Shown here one piece after another: positions 35,405 through 42,691 of a stretch of 64,000 nt of DNA (within the stretch, counting starts at the first letter, position 1; every line of letters starts with the position of its first letter). The stretch is taken from contig CAMBSD010000008.1 in NCBI GenBank assembly GCA_945870425.1, forward strand, positions 62,001 through 126,000, given 5' to 3'. The stretch is from Chitinophaga pinensis (GTDB lineage Bacteria; Bacteroidota; Bacteroidia; UKL13-3). The position numbers were made by a program, and so were the translations under genes. A model generated the notes under the pieces. It made no database searches, was not told the DNA's origin, and saw only the letters and a list, made by a program, of their open reading frames with translations.

Positions 35405-38400
35405 ATGAGCGAAGCTACAGGCAAAAGATTAAACGCAGTTTGGAAAGAACTCAATGTGGGTATGCAAACCCTTGTGGACACCTTGTCAAAAAAGGGTCAT
35501 AAGGTAGATGCGAAACCTACAACTAAGCTCACTGACGAGCAGTACCAAATATTATTAAACGAATTTCAAGCTGATAAAAAAGCCAAAGAAGCTGCAAGCT
35601 CACTTAGCAAGGATAAGCCTGCCAAGCTAAAAGAAATTACCATTGAAAGTCAAAAACCAAAATCGGTTTTTAAGGAAGATGACGATTACGAAGATGTTGG
35701 AATGATTATCAAATCAGAACAACTATCTAACAAAACTGCTCCCAAACCAGTTGCTAAAACTACTCCTGTAGTTGAGGAAACTAAGATGGTAGCGCCAATT
35801 ATTGAGCCTAAGGTAGAAGAGCCTATAGTGGTTGCTCCAATTGAAGTAGTGAAACAGGATCCCATTGCTGAAGCTAAAACCACACCTGAGCCCAATTTAG
35901 AAGTGAAACAAGCCGAAGAATCTCAAGATGAAGAAGACGGCAAATTAGGTTTGAAAGTAAAGGGAAAAATAGATTTAGGTGCTTTAAACACTAAAACCCG
36001 TCCTGATAAAAAGACCAAAAAAGAAAAGGAAGTCGAGAAAGAAACTTCAAAAACTACCAAAGCTAAGAAAACAACCAAGGTCCTTGAGAAGGAAGTTGAA
36101 AAAGTAGTTGAAGAGAAAGTTATTGATACTCCTGTTGTTATTGAAACAACAGTTGTAGAGCTAAAAACCGATACTATAGATGAAGTACCTGAAACAGTTG
36201 AAGAGCTAAAATTAATTGAGCCAAACTTCCAACAATTATCAGGTTTGAAAGTAATGGGTAAAATTGCCTTACCGGTTGATGCTCCCAAAAAACCTCTGCC
36301 TGTTGCTTCGAGTGATAATGCCAATGCAGGCAGCAAGAAAAAACGCAAGCGCAACAATTTCGTAGGCGGTAGCGACAATGCATCAAAATTCAAAGATTTT
36401 AAAGGAGATAAGCCAGCTACGCCAGCCTCACAAAGGCCGATAGTAACAGTAGCAAATCCTAGCCGACCGAATTCGGGAGGCAATAGAGACAATCGTTTTG
36501 GAAAAGGTAGACCTACAGGAAAACCTGAGCCGAAAGGAGAAATCAGCGATAAGGAAATTCAAGATAAGCTCAAAGAAACCCTTGCAAGGCTTACTCCTGG
36601 AAGTAAAAACCCTAATATCGGAGCTGTTCGTTCTAAATTACGTAAACAAAAACGTACAGATGCCCGAACTGAGCGTGAGGAAGCAGAACAAGAAGCAGAA
36701 TTACAATCAAAAATATTAAAAGTTACTGAGTTTGTAACAGCAAATGAACTTGCTAAAATGATGGATTTGCAAATCACGCAAATTATCAGTGCATGTATGA
36801 GTTTAGGTATGATGGTGTCTATCAATCAAAGGTTAGATGCTGAGACCATAGCCATCGTAGCGAGTGAATTTGGATATGAAGTAGAGTTTGTTTCGGCCGA
36901 GGTGGTTGAAACAGTGGAAGAGGATTTAGATGAACCAGAAGATTTATTACCAAGAGCTCCAATCGTAACCGTTATGGGTCACGTAGATCATGGTAAAACA
37001 TCTTTATTGGATTATATCCGTAAAGCCAATGTAATTGCTGGTGAGGCTGGAGGAATTACCCAGCACGTAGGTGCTTATGAGGTAACCCTTGAAAATGGCA
37101 AAAAAATAGCCTTCTTAGATACACCTGGTCACGAAGCTTTTACCGCTATGCGTGCTCGTGGTGCTAAAATTACAGATATTGTTATTGTTGTTATTGCAGC
37201 TGATGACAGTGTGATGCCACAAACCAAAGAGGCTATCAGCCATGCTTTGGCAGCAGGTGTGCCTATCGTTTTTGCTATCAACAAAATTGATAGAGAAGGT
37301 GCAAACCCTGAAAAAATTAAAGAGCAGTTAGCTGCAATGGATATATTAGTTGAAGATTGGGGTGGTAAATACCAATGCCAAGAAATTTCAGCGAAAAAAG
37401 GATTGAACATTGAGTTATTGCTTGAAAAAGTATTATTGGAAGCAGAGATATTAGAGCTTAAAGCCAATCCAGATAAACGTGCTGTGGGAAGTGTGATTGA
37501 GGCTACATTGGACAAAGGACGTGGTATTGTTGCCACAGTGATGATACAGGCTGGTACTTTAAAAGTAGGAGATCCAATTATTGCTGGTATTCATTCTGGT
37601 AGGGTAAGGGCTATGTTTGACGAAAGAGGTAAAAAACTTCAAAAAGCTGGTCCGTCTACACCTTGTGTAATATTAGGTTTCAATGGTGCGCCTCAGGCAG
37701 GTGACAAGTTGATTGCAACTAAAAATGAGCAAGAAGCTAGAGAAATTTCTAGCAAGCGTCAACAATTGCAGCGCGAACAAGGAATTAGAACACATAAACA
37801 TATTACACTTGATGAGATTGGTCGTAGGTTGGCAATTGGTAACTTTAAAGAACTTAAGGTTATCGTTAAAGGTGACGTGGATGGATCAGTTGAAGCATTA
37901 AGTGATTCATTGATAAAACTATCTACTGAAGAAGTTCAAGTGGGTGTTATATTTAAAGGTGTTGGACAGATTTCAGAAAGTGATGTGATGTTGGCTTCTG
38001 CTTCTGATGCTATTGTAATTGGGTTCCAAGTGCGTCCTTCGCCACAAGCGCGCAGGTTAGCAGAACAAGAGGCTATTGAGATTAGAACTTATTCTATCAT
38101 CTACGATGCTATCGATCAAATTAAGGCAGCTATCGAAGGAATGCATACACCTAAAACGGAAGAGAAAGTTACTGGTAATGCTGAGATTCGTGAGGTATTT
38201 AAAGTATCCAAAGTTGGTGTGGTTGCAGGCTGTATGGTTACTGATGGTAAGTTAACGCGTAATGCTAAGGTAAGGTTGATTCGTGATGGTGTAGTAGTTT
38301 ATTCAGGTGAACTTTCATCATTAAAACGTTTCAAAGACGATGCAAAAGAAGTGGCAACAGGATATGATTGCGGATTGCAGATTGGAAGTTATAATGATTT

Positions 38401-38455
38401 GCAAGTGGGTGATTATGTTGAGGCATACGAAGACGTTGAAATCAAAAGAAAATAA
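35405..38455 (+). CDS. infB: Translation initiation factor IF-2
   Basis: IF-2 is the GTPase that places initiator tRNA on the 30S subunit. The N-terminal 430 residues are low-complexity, rich in Lys, Glu, Pro and Val, as usual for the variable N-domain. An IF2-N helical domain follows (VTEFVTANELAKMMDLQITQ), then the G domain: VTVMGHVDHGKTSLLDYIRK (G1, about residue 524), FLDTPGHEAFTAMRARG (G3) and FAINKIDREGANPEK (G4). The C-terminal domains end in GDYVEAYEDVEIKRK. The length of 1016 residues fits Bacteroidota. A strong terminator follows. Confidence 0.97.
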   Translation: MSEATGKRLNAVWKELNVGMQTLVDTLSKKGHKVDAKPTTKLTDEQYQILLNEFQADKKAKEAASSLSKDKPAKLKEITIESQKPKSVFKEDDDYEDVGMIIKSEQLSNKTAPKPVAKTTPVVEETKMVAPIIEPKVEEPIVVAPIEVVKQDPIAEAKTTPEPNLEVKQAEESQDEEDGKLGLKVKGKIDLGALNTKTRPDKKTKKEKEVEKETSKTTKAKKTTKVLEKEVEKVVEEKVIDTPVVIETTVVELKTDTIDEVPETVEELKLIEPNFQQLSGLKVMGKIALPVDAPKKPLPVASSDNANAGSKKKRKRNNFVGGSDNASKFKDFKGDKPATPASQRPIVTVANPSRPNSGGNRDNRFGKGRPTGKPEPKGEISDKEIQDKLKETLARLTPGSKNPNIGAVRSKLRKQKRTDARTEREEAEQEAELQSKILKVTEFVTANELAKMMDLQITQIISACMSLGMMVSINQRLDAETIAIVASEFGYEVEFVSAEVVETVEEDLDEPEDLLPRAPIVTVMGHVDHGKTSLLDYIRKANVIAGEAGGITQHVGAYEVTLENGKKIAFLDTPGHEAFTAMRARGAKITDIVIVVIAADDSVMPQTKEAISHALAAGVPIVFAINKIDREGANPEKIKEQLAAMDILVEDWGGKYQCQEISAKKGLNIELLLEKVLLEAEILELKANPDKRAVGSVIEATLDKGRGIVATVMIQAGTLKVGDPIIAGIHSGRVRAMFDERGKKLQKAGPSTPCVILGFNGAPQAGDKLIATKNEQEAREISSKRQQLQREQGIRTHKHITLDEIGRRLAIGNFKELKVIVKGDVDGSVEALSDSLIKLSTEEVQVGVIFKGVGQISESDVMLASASDAIVIGFQVRPSPQARRLAEQEAIEIRTYSIIYDAIDQIKAAIEGMHTPKTEEKVTGNAEIREVFKVSKVGVVAGCMVTDGKLTRNAKVRLIRDGVVVYSGELSSLKRFKDDAKEVATGYDCGLQIGSYNDLQVGDYVEAYEDVEIKRK

Positions 38456-38472
38456 AAGCACAAATACAACAT

Positions 38473-38510
38473 AAAAAAATCCCGTTTCAGAAATGAAGCG
38501 GGATTTTTTG
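38473..38510. terminator. Bidirectional terminator after infB (copy 1 of a repeated hairpin)
   Basis: An A7 run, ATCCCG, TTTCA, a short loop, TGAAG, CGGGAT and T6 form a strong hairpin with A- and T-tracts on its two sides, so it can stop transcription from either side. A 44-bp segment around it (38470-38513) recurs at 40737-40780 with one mismatch. Confidence 0.85.
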
Positions 38511-38525
38511 TTTATTTATTCTGTC

Positions 38526-38821
38526 TGTTGTTGGGTCTCCAGACCAACAACATAAGTGAAACTCCTCTTTTTGTGTATGCTGCCATATAATTGGTATAAG
38601 TATTCGTTTTTGTGGGATGTTTGTGGGTGGGGTGGTTTGTGGGCTTGCGGTTAAAAGCTTGTTGGTGGAAACCTAAAAGAATAGATGAGTTACAAACTCA
38701 TTTTTCATTTATTTATTCGGAGTCAGCTACGCAATTGCCCAGCACACAAGACTCCGAACAGTGGGGGTTTGGGGGTTAGGTGGTTTATGGGCATGGGGTT
38801 ATATGTTGGTGATGGAAACCT
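38526..38821. repeat. Non-coding repeat stretch left of the duplicated cassette (copies A and B)
   Basis: No gene is visible between the infB terminator and 38869. The stretch holds a hairpin near 38526-38551 (GTTGTTGG with CCAACAAC), repeat copy A (about 38572-38673, from TGTGTATGCTGCCA to GGTGGAAACC), the 9-bp inverted repeat TTCGGAGTC / GACTCCGAA (38716-38724 with 38750-38758), and repeat copy B (about 38762-38820, matching the second half of A). A third copy, C, lies right of the cassette at 40590-40691 in the same orientation. The G-rich core reads GGGGTTAGGTGGTTTATG in B. Confidence 0.65.
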
Positions 38822-38868
38822 ATAAGTAATGAACGGACGTAATGAGGATTCAAATCCTTTTTTATCTG

Positions 38869-39120
38869 TTACTCTACATGCGCTGCGCTAACATGTCGAG
38901 TAGCGGGTGCGACCCAATTGACAATGGTATCTATTATCCATCCGAATATTTGTTTATGCTCTTTCACCTGTTTCCTAAACTCGGCTTTGCTTAAATAGTC
39001 GGCTTCAAAGCCTTGTAGTTCTTTGTTTAGTACTTGTGTGTTTTCAACTTCTATTGTTTTTGTTTTTGCAAAGCCAAAACCTAACAATAGCATTAAAATG
39101 GTTAGTAATTTTATTCTCAT
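38869..39120 (-). CDS. Small exported peptide of unknown function, cassette copy 1
   Basis: The 83-residue product has a signal peptide-like N-terminus (MRIKLLTILMLLLGFGFAK) and a conserved core LSKAEFRKQVKEHKQIFGWI followed by IDTIVNWVA. The core is nearly identical in the paralogue at 39683-39973, while the C-terminal tails differ completely (PATRHVSAAHVE here). The IFGWIIDTIVNWVA part is an amphipathic or membrane-active helix. I know no family for it. It follows the broken lipoprotein copy by 11 bases on the same strand. Confidence 0.65.
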   Translation of the reverse strand: MRIKLLTILMLLLGFGFAKTKTIEVENTQVLNKELQGFEADYLSKAEFRKQVKEHKQIFGWIIDTIVNWVAPATRHVSAAHVE

Positions 39121-39131
39121 ATTTATTTGCT

Positions 39132-39673
39132 TTAAGGTATTAATTCGAAAATATCATTCCCTGATTTAAATTTAATCATACCTTTTTGCGCAAATTGGTA
39201 ATAGAAAAAATAATTTGTATTTTCAAGGTATACAATATTTTTATATTGAACTCCTATTATATTTACTGAATCTCTTGGAGCATCTATAATGTCAGCCCCA
39301 GAGCTAACTATGGAGTTATTAATTTTGATAAGAAAATTAGTATAAAAAACACTGTTAATATATAGTTGTAGTAAAAAATTATCTCCATTTACACTGTCCA
39401 TAAATATCAAATATTTATTTTCTAATGGTATTTTGGTTGGGCAGTCATCTTGGGTGCTAGTGTATTGGTATAAAGTTTTTATTCCTTGACCATAGAAAGA
39501 TACTGTATCTAAACCGTTTTTTAAAAAATTTAACTTTTCGTCTCCTTTATATGGTATTATTGCATCAAGGTTTGTTTTAGATATTGTGTATGCAGATTGT
39601 GTATTTTCTTTGCACTCTCTTTTACACCCAAAAAAGAAAGAAAAAATAAAAATAAGTAGTTTGCTTTTTTCAT
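39132..39673 (-). pseudogene. Lipoprotein of unknown function, cassette copy 1, frameshifted in the signal peptide
   Basis: The ATG at 39673 opens MKKANYLFLFFLSF, then the frame runs out of the signal peptide. One extra T in the T6 run just before GGGTGTAAA would restore FFGCKRECKENTQSAY, a lipobox and a mature part that continues without a stop to 39132. The restored chain is collinear with the intact paralogue at 39977-40525 (FLKNGLDTVSFYGQG here, FLKNGIDTVFFYGQG there; both end GNDIFELIP or ENDIFELIP). An internal ATG at 39410 gives only the last 92 residues. Loss by mutation, phase variation in the T-run and a sequencing error are all possible. Confidence 0.75.
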
Positions 39674-39682
39674 AATGTTGTA

Positions 39683-39973
39683 TTAGTGTATTAAATTAAA
39701 AAATCCTTCAGTATTCATAGTATCATCATTATATTCACCATAGCTATCACTAAACAATGAAGCTACCCAATTAACAATGGTATCTATTATCCATCCGAAT
39801 ATTTGTTTATGTTCTTTTACCTGTTTTCTAAACTCAGCTTTGGTCAAATAAACAGCCTCCAGCCCATTAAGGTCTTTGCTTAGAATGGTTATTTCTTCAA
39901 CTTTTTTTGTTTCTGATTTTGTGGTGCCAAGGGCTAACAAAAGCATTAAAAGGAATAATAATTTTATTTTCAT
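39683..39973 (-). CDS. Small exported peptide of unknown function, cassette copy 2
   Basis: The 96-residue paralogue of 38869-39120: signal peptide (MKIKLLFLLMLLLALGTTKS), then ILSKDLNGLEAVYLTKAEF and the shared core RKQVKEHKQIFGWIIDTIVN, then a different, acidic tail (SLFSDSYGEYNDDTMNTEGF). It starts three bases after the stop of the lipoprotein gene upstream, so the two must be expressed together. A conserved core with a divergent tail recalls paired effector/partner proteins, but nothing here proves it. Confidence 0.7.
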   Translation of the reverse strand: MKIKLLFLLMLLLALGTTKSETKKVEEITILSKDLNGLEAVYLTKAEFRKQVKEHKQIFGWIIDTIVNWVASLFSDSYGEYNDDTMNTEGFFNLIH

Positions 39974-39976
39974 TTT

Positions 39977-40525
39977 TTAGGGGATTAATTCAAAGATATC
40001 GTTCTCTGTTTTAAATTTAAGCATTCCAACACTATTTGTTTTATAGTATAAATAATTATTCTGTTTTTCTTTGTACGAAATTGAATCGTATTTTGTTCCT
40101 AAAACATCAATGGATTGATATGGTTTAGTTATAATACTAAAGTCTCCATTATATAATATCTTATCATTTATCTTAAATAAACAACAATTACTAAATTCAG
40201 AATTTAAATTTAATTGTATAAGAAAATTATCTCTATTAATAGAATCAAGAAAAACCAAGTATTTGTTTTCCAGAGGTATTTTATCGGGACATGTTTCTTC
40301 TTGGGCGGATGTGTATTGAAATTCCGTTCTAGTGCCTTGCCCGTAAAAAAAAACGGTATCAATCCCATTTTTTAAAAACCTTAACTTTTCATTCCCTTTA
40401 TAAACTAGAATATGCGCTATTACATTTTTATCTATTGTTTCAGGCTCTTTAGTAGTTTGTGTACAATCTCTTTTACATGCAACAATAATGAATGATAAAA
40501 TAAATAAGTAGTAGATTTTCTTCAT
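39977..40525 (-). CDS. Lipoprotein of unknown function, cassette copy 2
   Basis: The 182-residue product has a lipoprotein signal (FILSFIIVACKRDCTQ) and a beta-rich mature domain: AHILVYKGNEKLRFLKNGID, TVFFYGQGTRTEFQYTSAQ, CPDKIPLENKYLVFLDS, ending ENDIFELIP. Four Cys residues (in ACKRDC, TCPDK and NCC) could form disulphides. I know no family for it. It heads the cassette; on the minus strand a TTG, 20 bases, TAATATTTG stands upstream as a weak promoter candidate. Confidence 0.75.
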   Translation of the reverse strand: MKKIYYLFILSFIIVACKRDCTQTTKEPETIDKNVIAHILVYKGNEKLRFLKNGIDTVFFYGQGTRTEFQYTSAQEETCPDKIPLENKYLVFLDSINRDNFLIQLNLNSEFSNCCLFKINDKILYNGDFSIITKPYQSIDVLGTKYDSISYKEKQNNYLYYKTNSVGMLKFKTENDIFELIP

Positions 40526-40589
40526 AATGTATAGTTATAAGTGTTTAACAAATATTAAAAATACAATAGCACGAAAGCAAGTTATATTT

Positions 40590-40691
40590 TTGTGTATACT
40601 GCCAAAATATAAGTTTAAGTATTCGTTTTTGAGTGGTGTTTGGGGGTTAGGTGGTTTATGCGCTTGGGGTTAAATGTTGGTGGTGGGGACA
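40590..40691. repeat. Non-coding repeat copy C, right of the duplicated cassette
   Basis: The stretch begins TGTGTATACTGCCA and ends TTGGTGGTGGGGAC, and aligns over its whole length with copy A at 38572-38673 and with copy B over its second half. It is in the same orientation as both. A, B and C plus the two identical terminators frame the cassette as direct repeats. Confidence 0.65.
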
Positions 40692-40736
40692 CACAACAAC
40701 GGCTGCCATTGCGCGGTCAGCCCGCAGGAATAAAAG

Positions 40737-40780
40737 CATAAAAAAATCCCGTTTCAGACATGAAGCGGGATTTTTTGTTT
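40737..40780. terminator. Bidirectional terminator (copy 2 of the infB terminator)
   Basis: This 44-bp segment equals 38470-38513 except for one base in the loop (ACA for AAA). On the minus strand it stands 17 bases after the stop of the SDR gene and should end that transcript. AATAAAAGCA just before it also matches the sequence around the infB stop, which suggests that this copy derives from the infB 3' end. Confidence 0.85.
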
Positions 40781-40796
40781 TAGTCCTATATTGAAA

Positions 40797-41486
40797 TTAT
40801 CTTAATGCACTCATACCCCCATCTATATGCATGATTTGACCTGTCATCCAATTTGCATTTAGTAAAAACTCCACCGCTTGACTCATATCTGAACTTGACC
40901 CAATTTTCTTTAATGGATGTCTATCTTCTGATGCTTTTAGCTTACTTTCATTATTAATTAGTTTATCAGCTAGAGGCGTAGCTGTAAGGGATGGAGCAAT
41001 TGCATTTACACGTATTTTTGGAGCAAATTCAGCTGCTAAACTTCTTGTCAATCCTTCAATGGCACCTTTTGCAGAAGCAATGCTTGCATGAAAACTCATA
41101 CCCGTTTGTACAGCCACAGTGCTAAATAATACAATACTTGGGAACTCACCCAATTGTAAGTTGGGTAAATATTGCTTGATACTTTTTACAGCACCCATGA
41201 AGTTAATGTTATATTCATTCAAAAAGTCCTCAGCTTTGAGTGCCCTAAATGGTTTTAAATTAATAGTTCCTGGGCAATAAATGAGTCCATCAATGGCACC
41301 TTCTATATTTGGAAAATTGGGTATTTCCATTGCAATATCCACTTCATGAAATTGGCAATTGGGTATGGAATCTAAATCTACTTTATTTCGATTTAAAGCA
41401 TAAATAGTATGCCCTTTTTCACTCAAATTTTTTGCTAATTGAAAACCGATTCCTGAACTAGCTCCTACAATAATAAACTTACTCAT
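40797..41486 (-). CDS. Short-chain dehydrogenase/reductase family protein with altered active site
   Basis: The Rossmann start FIIVGASSGIGFQLAKNLSE is typical of SDRs, as are VLFSTVAVQTGMSFHAS and AAEFAPKIRVNAIAPSLTAT. The catalytic Tyr of YxxxK is absent: the segment reads HASIASAKGAIEG, with Ile where Tyr should be, four residues before Lys. I recall similar FHAS...KGA proteins from other Bacteroidota, often near photolyase genes, as here. It may not be an ordinary dehydrogenase. The length of 229 residues is normal. Confidence 0.85.
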   Translation of the reverse strand: MSKFIIVGASSGIGFQLAKNLSEKGHTIYALNRNKVDLDSIPNCQFHEVDIAMEIPNFPNIEGAIDGLIYCPGTINLKPFRALKAEDFLNEYNINFMGAVKSIKQYLPNLQLGEFPSIVLFSTVAVQTGMSFHASIASAKGAIEGLTRSLAAEFAPKIRVNAIAPSLTATPLADKLINNESKLKASEDRHPLKKIGSSSDMSQAVEFLLNANWMTGQIMHIDGGMSALR

Positions 41487-41529
41487 ACTATAGAAAACGA
41501 GCTTCGTTCAATATTGTTTGTTAAGTAAA

Positions 41530-42600
41530 TTAATTTATCCTTTGTAATAATATACCTGGTATTTTATCCATGAAGGAAGAAACCTTTTCAAATGCTTTGG
41601 GCGAATTAAACCTCATACCAAAATAAAAAGTACCATTGCCCATTAAGTAATTAAGCTTTTCGTTTGCACCAAGAGGCAAAGTGTAATTATCACCAATGGC
41701 TGCAAGTCCTGCATAAAAGCGTTTGCCATTATAACCAAGCCCAATGCGGGCACTGGCCTTTGGTGCCACAATGAATTTATTTTTATCACTTATTTCCATG
41801 CCAACATAATATTGTTGTTGTTGGAAATTAGCACCTAAAAACGCTGACAAAGTGATAAAAAACTTTTCTTTGATAACGAAAGTATGCGCATAACCAGGCA
41901 TTAAGCAAAGGCTGTAAAAATCTCCTTTGCGAAGACTAGCATCCGCATCAATCTTGTTGGGCTTGTCTAAGTTTGTTGGCACGATACTACTATCTGCATT
42001 GATGTTGTAATAAGAGAAAGCACCATTAACCAAAAAAGACCCCGCACTGTGTTTTTGGATTTCGTTTTGTAAAAAGGTGGATCTATAGGAGTATTTTTTA
42101 TGGTTAAAAATGTAGTACAAATTGCTCCCGATACTGGTAGTAGAAATATCAGGCCTAATCACGTAGGGTTTGTTGTTGTTTTTGAGTTCTGGTATTTGAT
42201 TGGTATTGGCTATATAGTAACCATCGTAATTGAGGTAATAAAAATCCATTCCTATTTTTTTACCATAACTATTCAATGTAAAATTGCTGTATTTGGTGGT
42301 GCCTTTTGATTTTTCTTGCAAATTGGTAGGGGCGTATACGTATGCCAATCCAAGCCATTTATGCATTACTTTTATTCCTATTCCTAAATATTCATTAGGT
42401 TGGTAATCTATTTTGCCCTTGCTATCATAGGAAAAACTATTCTTAGCATTATAGGTAAACAATGATATATTAATCTTTGAAGTAAGATCTTCCACATAAT
42501 AGTCGCGACTGCGATTTGTCAATTTGCTCGAATCGGTTTGACCCATTGATTCGAAAGAGAGAAATAATAGAAATATGTAAAGTATAAATTTGTTCACCAA
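41530..42600 (-). CDS. DUF4421 family predicted outer-membrane protein
   Basis: A signal peptide (FILYIFLLFLSFESMGQ) is followed by YYVEDLTSKINISLFTYNAK and YQPNEYLGIGIKVMHKWLGL, which fit DUF4421, and by repeated barrel-like strands up to GNGTFYFGMRF. The family is probably an outer-membrane beta-barrel of Bacteroidota with unknown function. Length 356 residues. Confidence 0.78.
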   Translation of the reverse strand: MVNKFILYIFLLFLSFESMGQTDSSKLTNRSRDYYVEDLTSKINISLFTYNAKNSFSYDSKGKIDYQPNEYLGIGIKVMHKWLGLAYVYAPTNLQEKSKGTTKYSNFTLNSYGKKIGMDFYYLNYDGYYIANTNQIPELKNNNKPYVIRPDISTTSIGSNLYYIFNHKKYSYRSTFLQNEIQKHSAGSFLVNGAFSYYNINADSSIVPTNLDKPNKIDADASLRKGDFYSLCLMPGYAHTFVIKEKFFITLSAFLGANFQQQQYYVGMEISDKNKFIVAPKASARIGLGYNGKRFYAGLAAIGDNYTLPLGANEKLNYLMGNGTFYFGMRFNSPKAFEKVSSFMDKIPGILLQRIN

Positions 42601-42666
42601 TGTATTCGACTGATTTGCCTTGAAAAGGTTTAAGGCAAGGTTAGCAAATATTTCTTTATCTTAACT

Positions 42667-42674
42667 TAGATTTG
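42667..42674 (+). promoter_or_regulatory. -7 element (TAGATTTG) upstream of the amidohydrolase gene
   Basis: A full match to TAnnTTTG, but there is no convincing TTG at 18-20 bases upstream. It overlaps an in-frame GTG at 42674, so it argues for the ATG at 42692 as the true start. Confidence 0.4.
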
Positions 42675-42691
42675 TGTCAAATTACTTTCTT

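Noticed and set aside
35923-36492. 189-codon minus-strand frame opposite the infB N-domain
   Set aside because: It is antisense to a low-complexity coding region, and a Ser/Thr/Phe-rich text is expected there.
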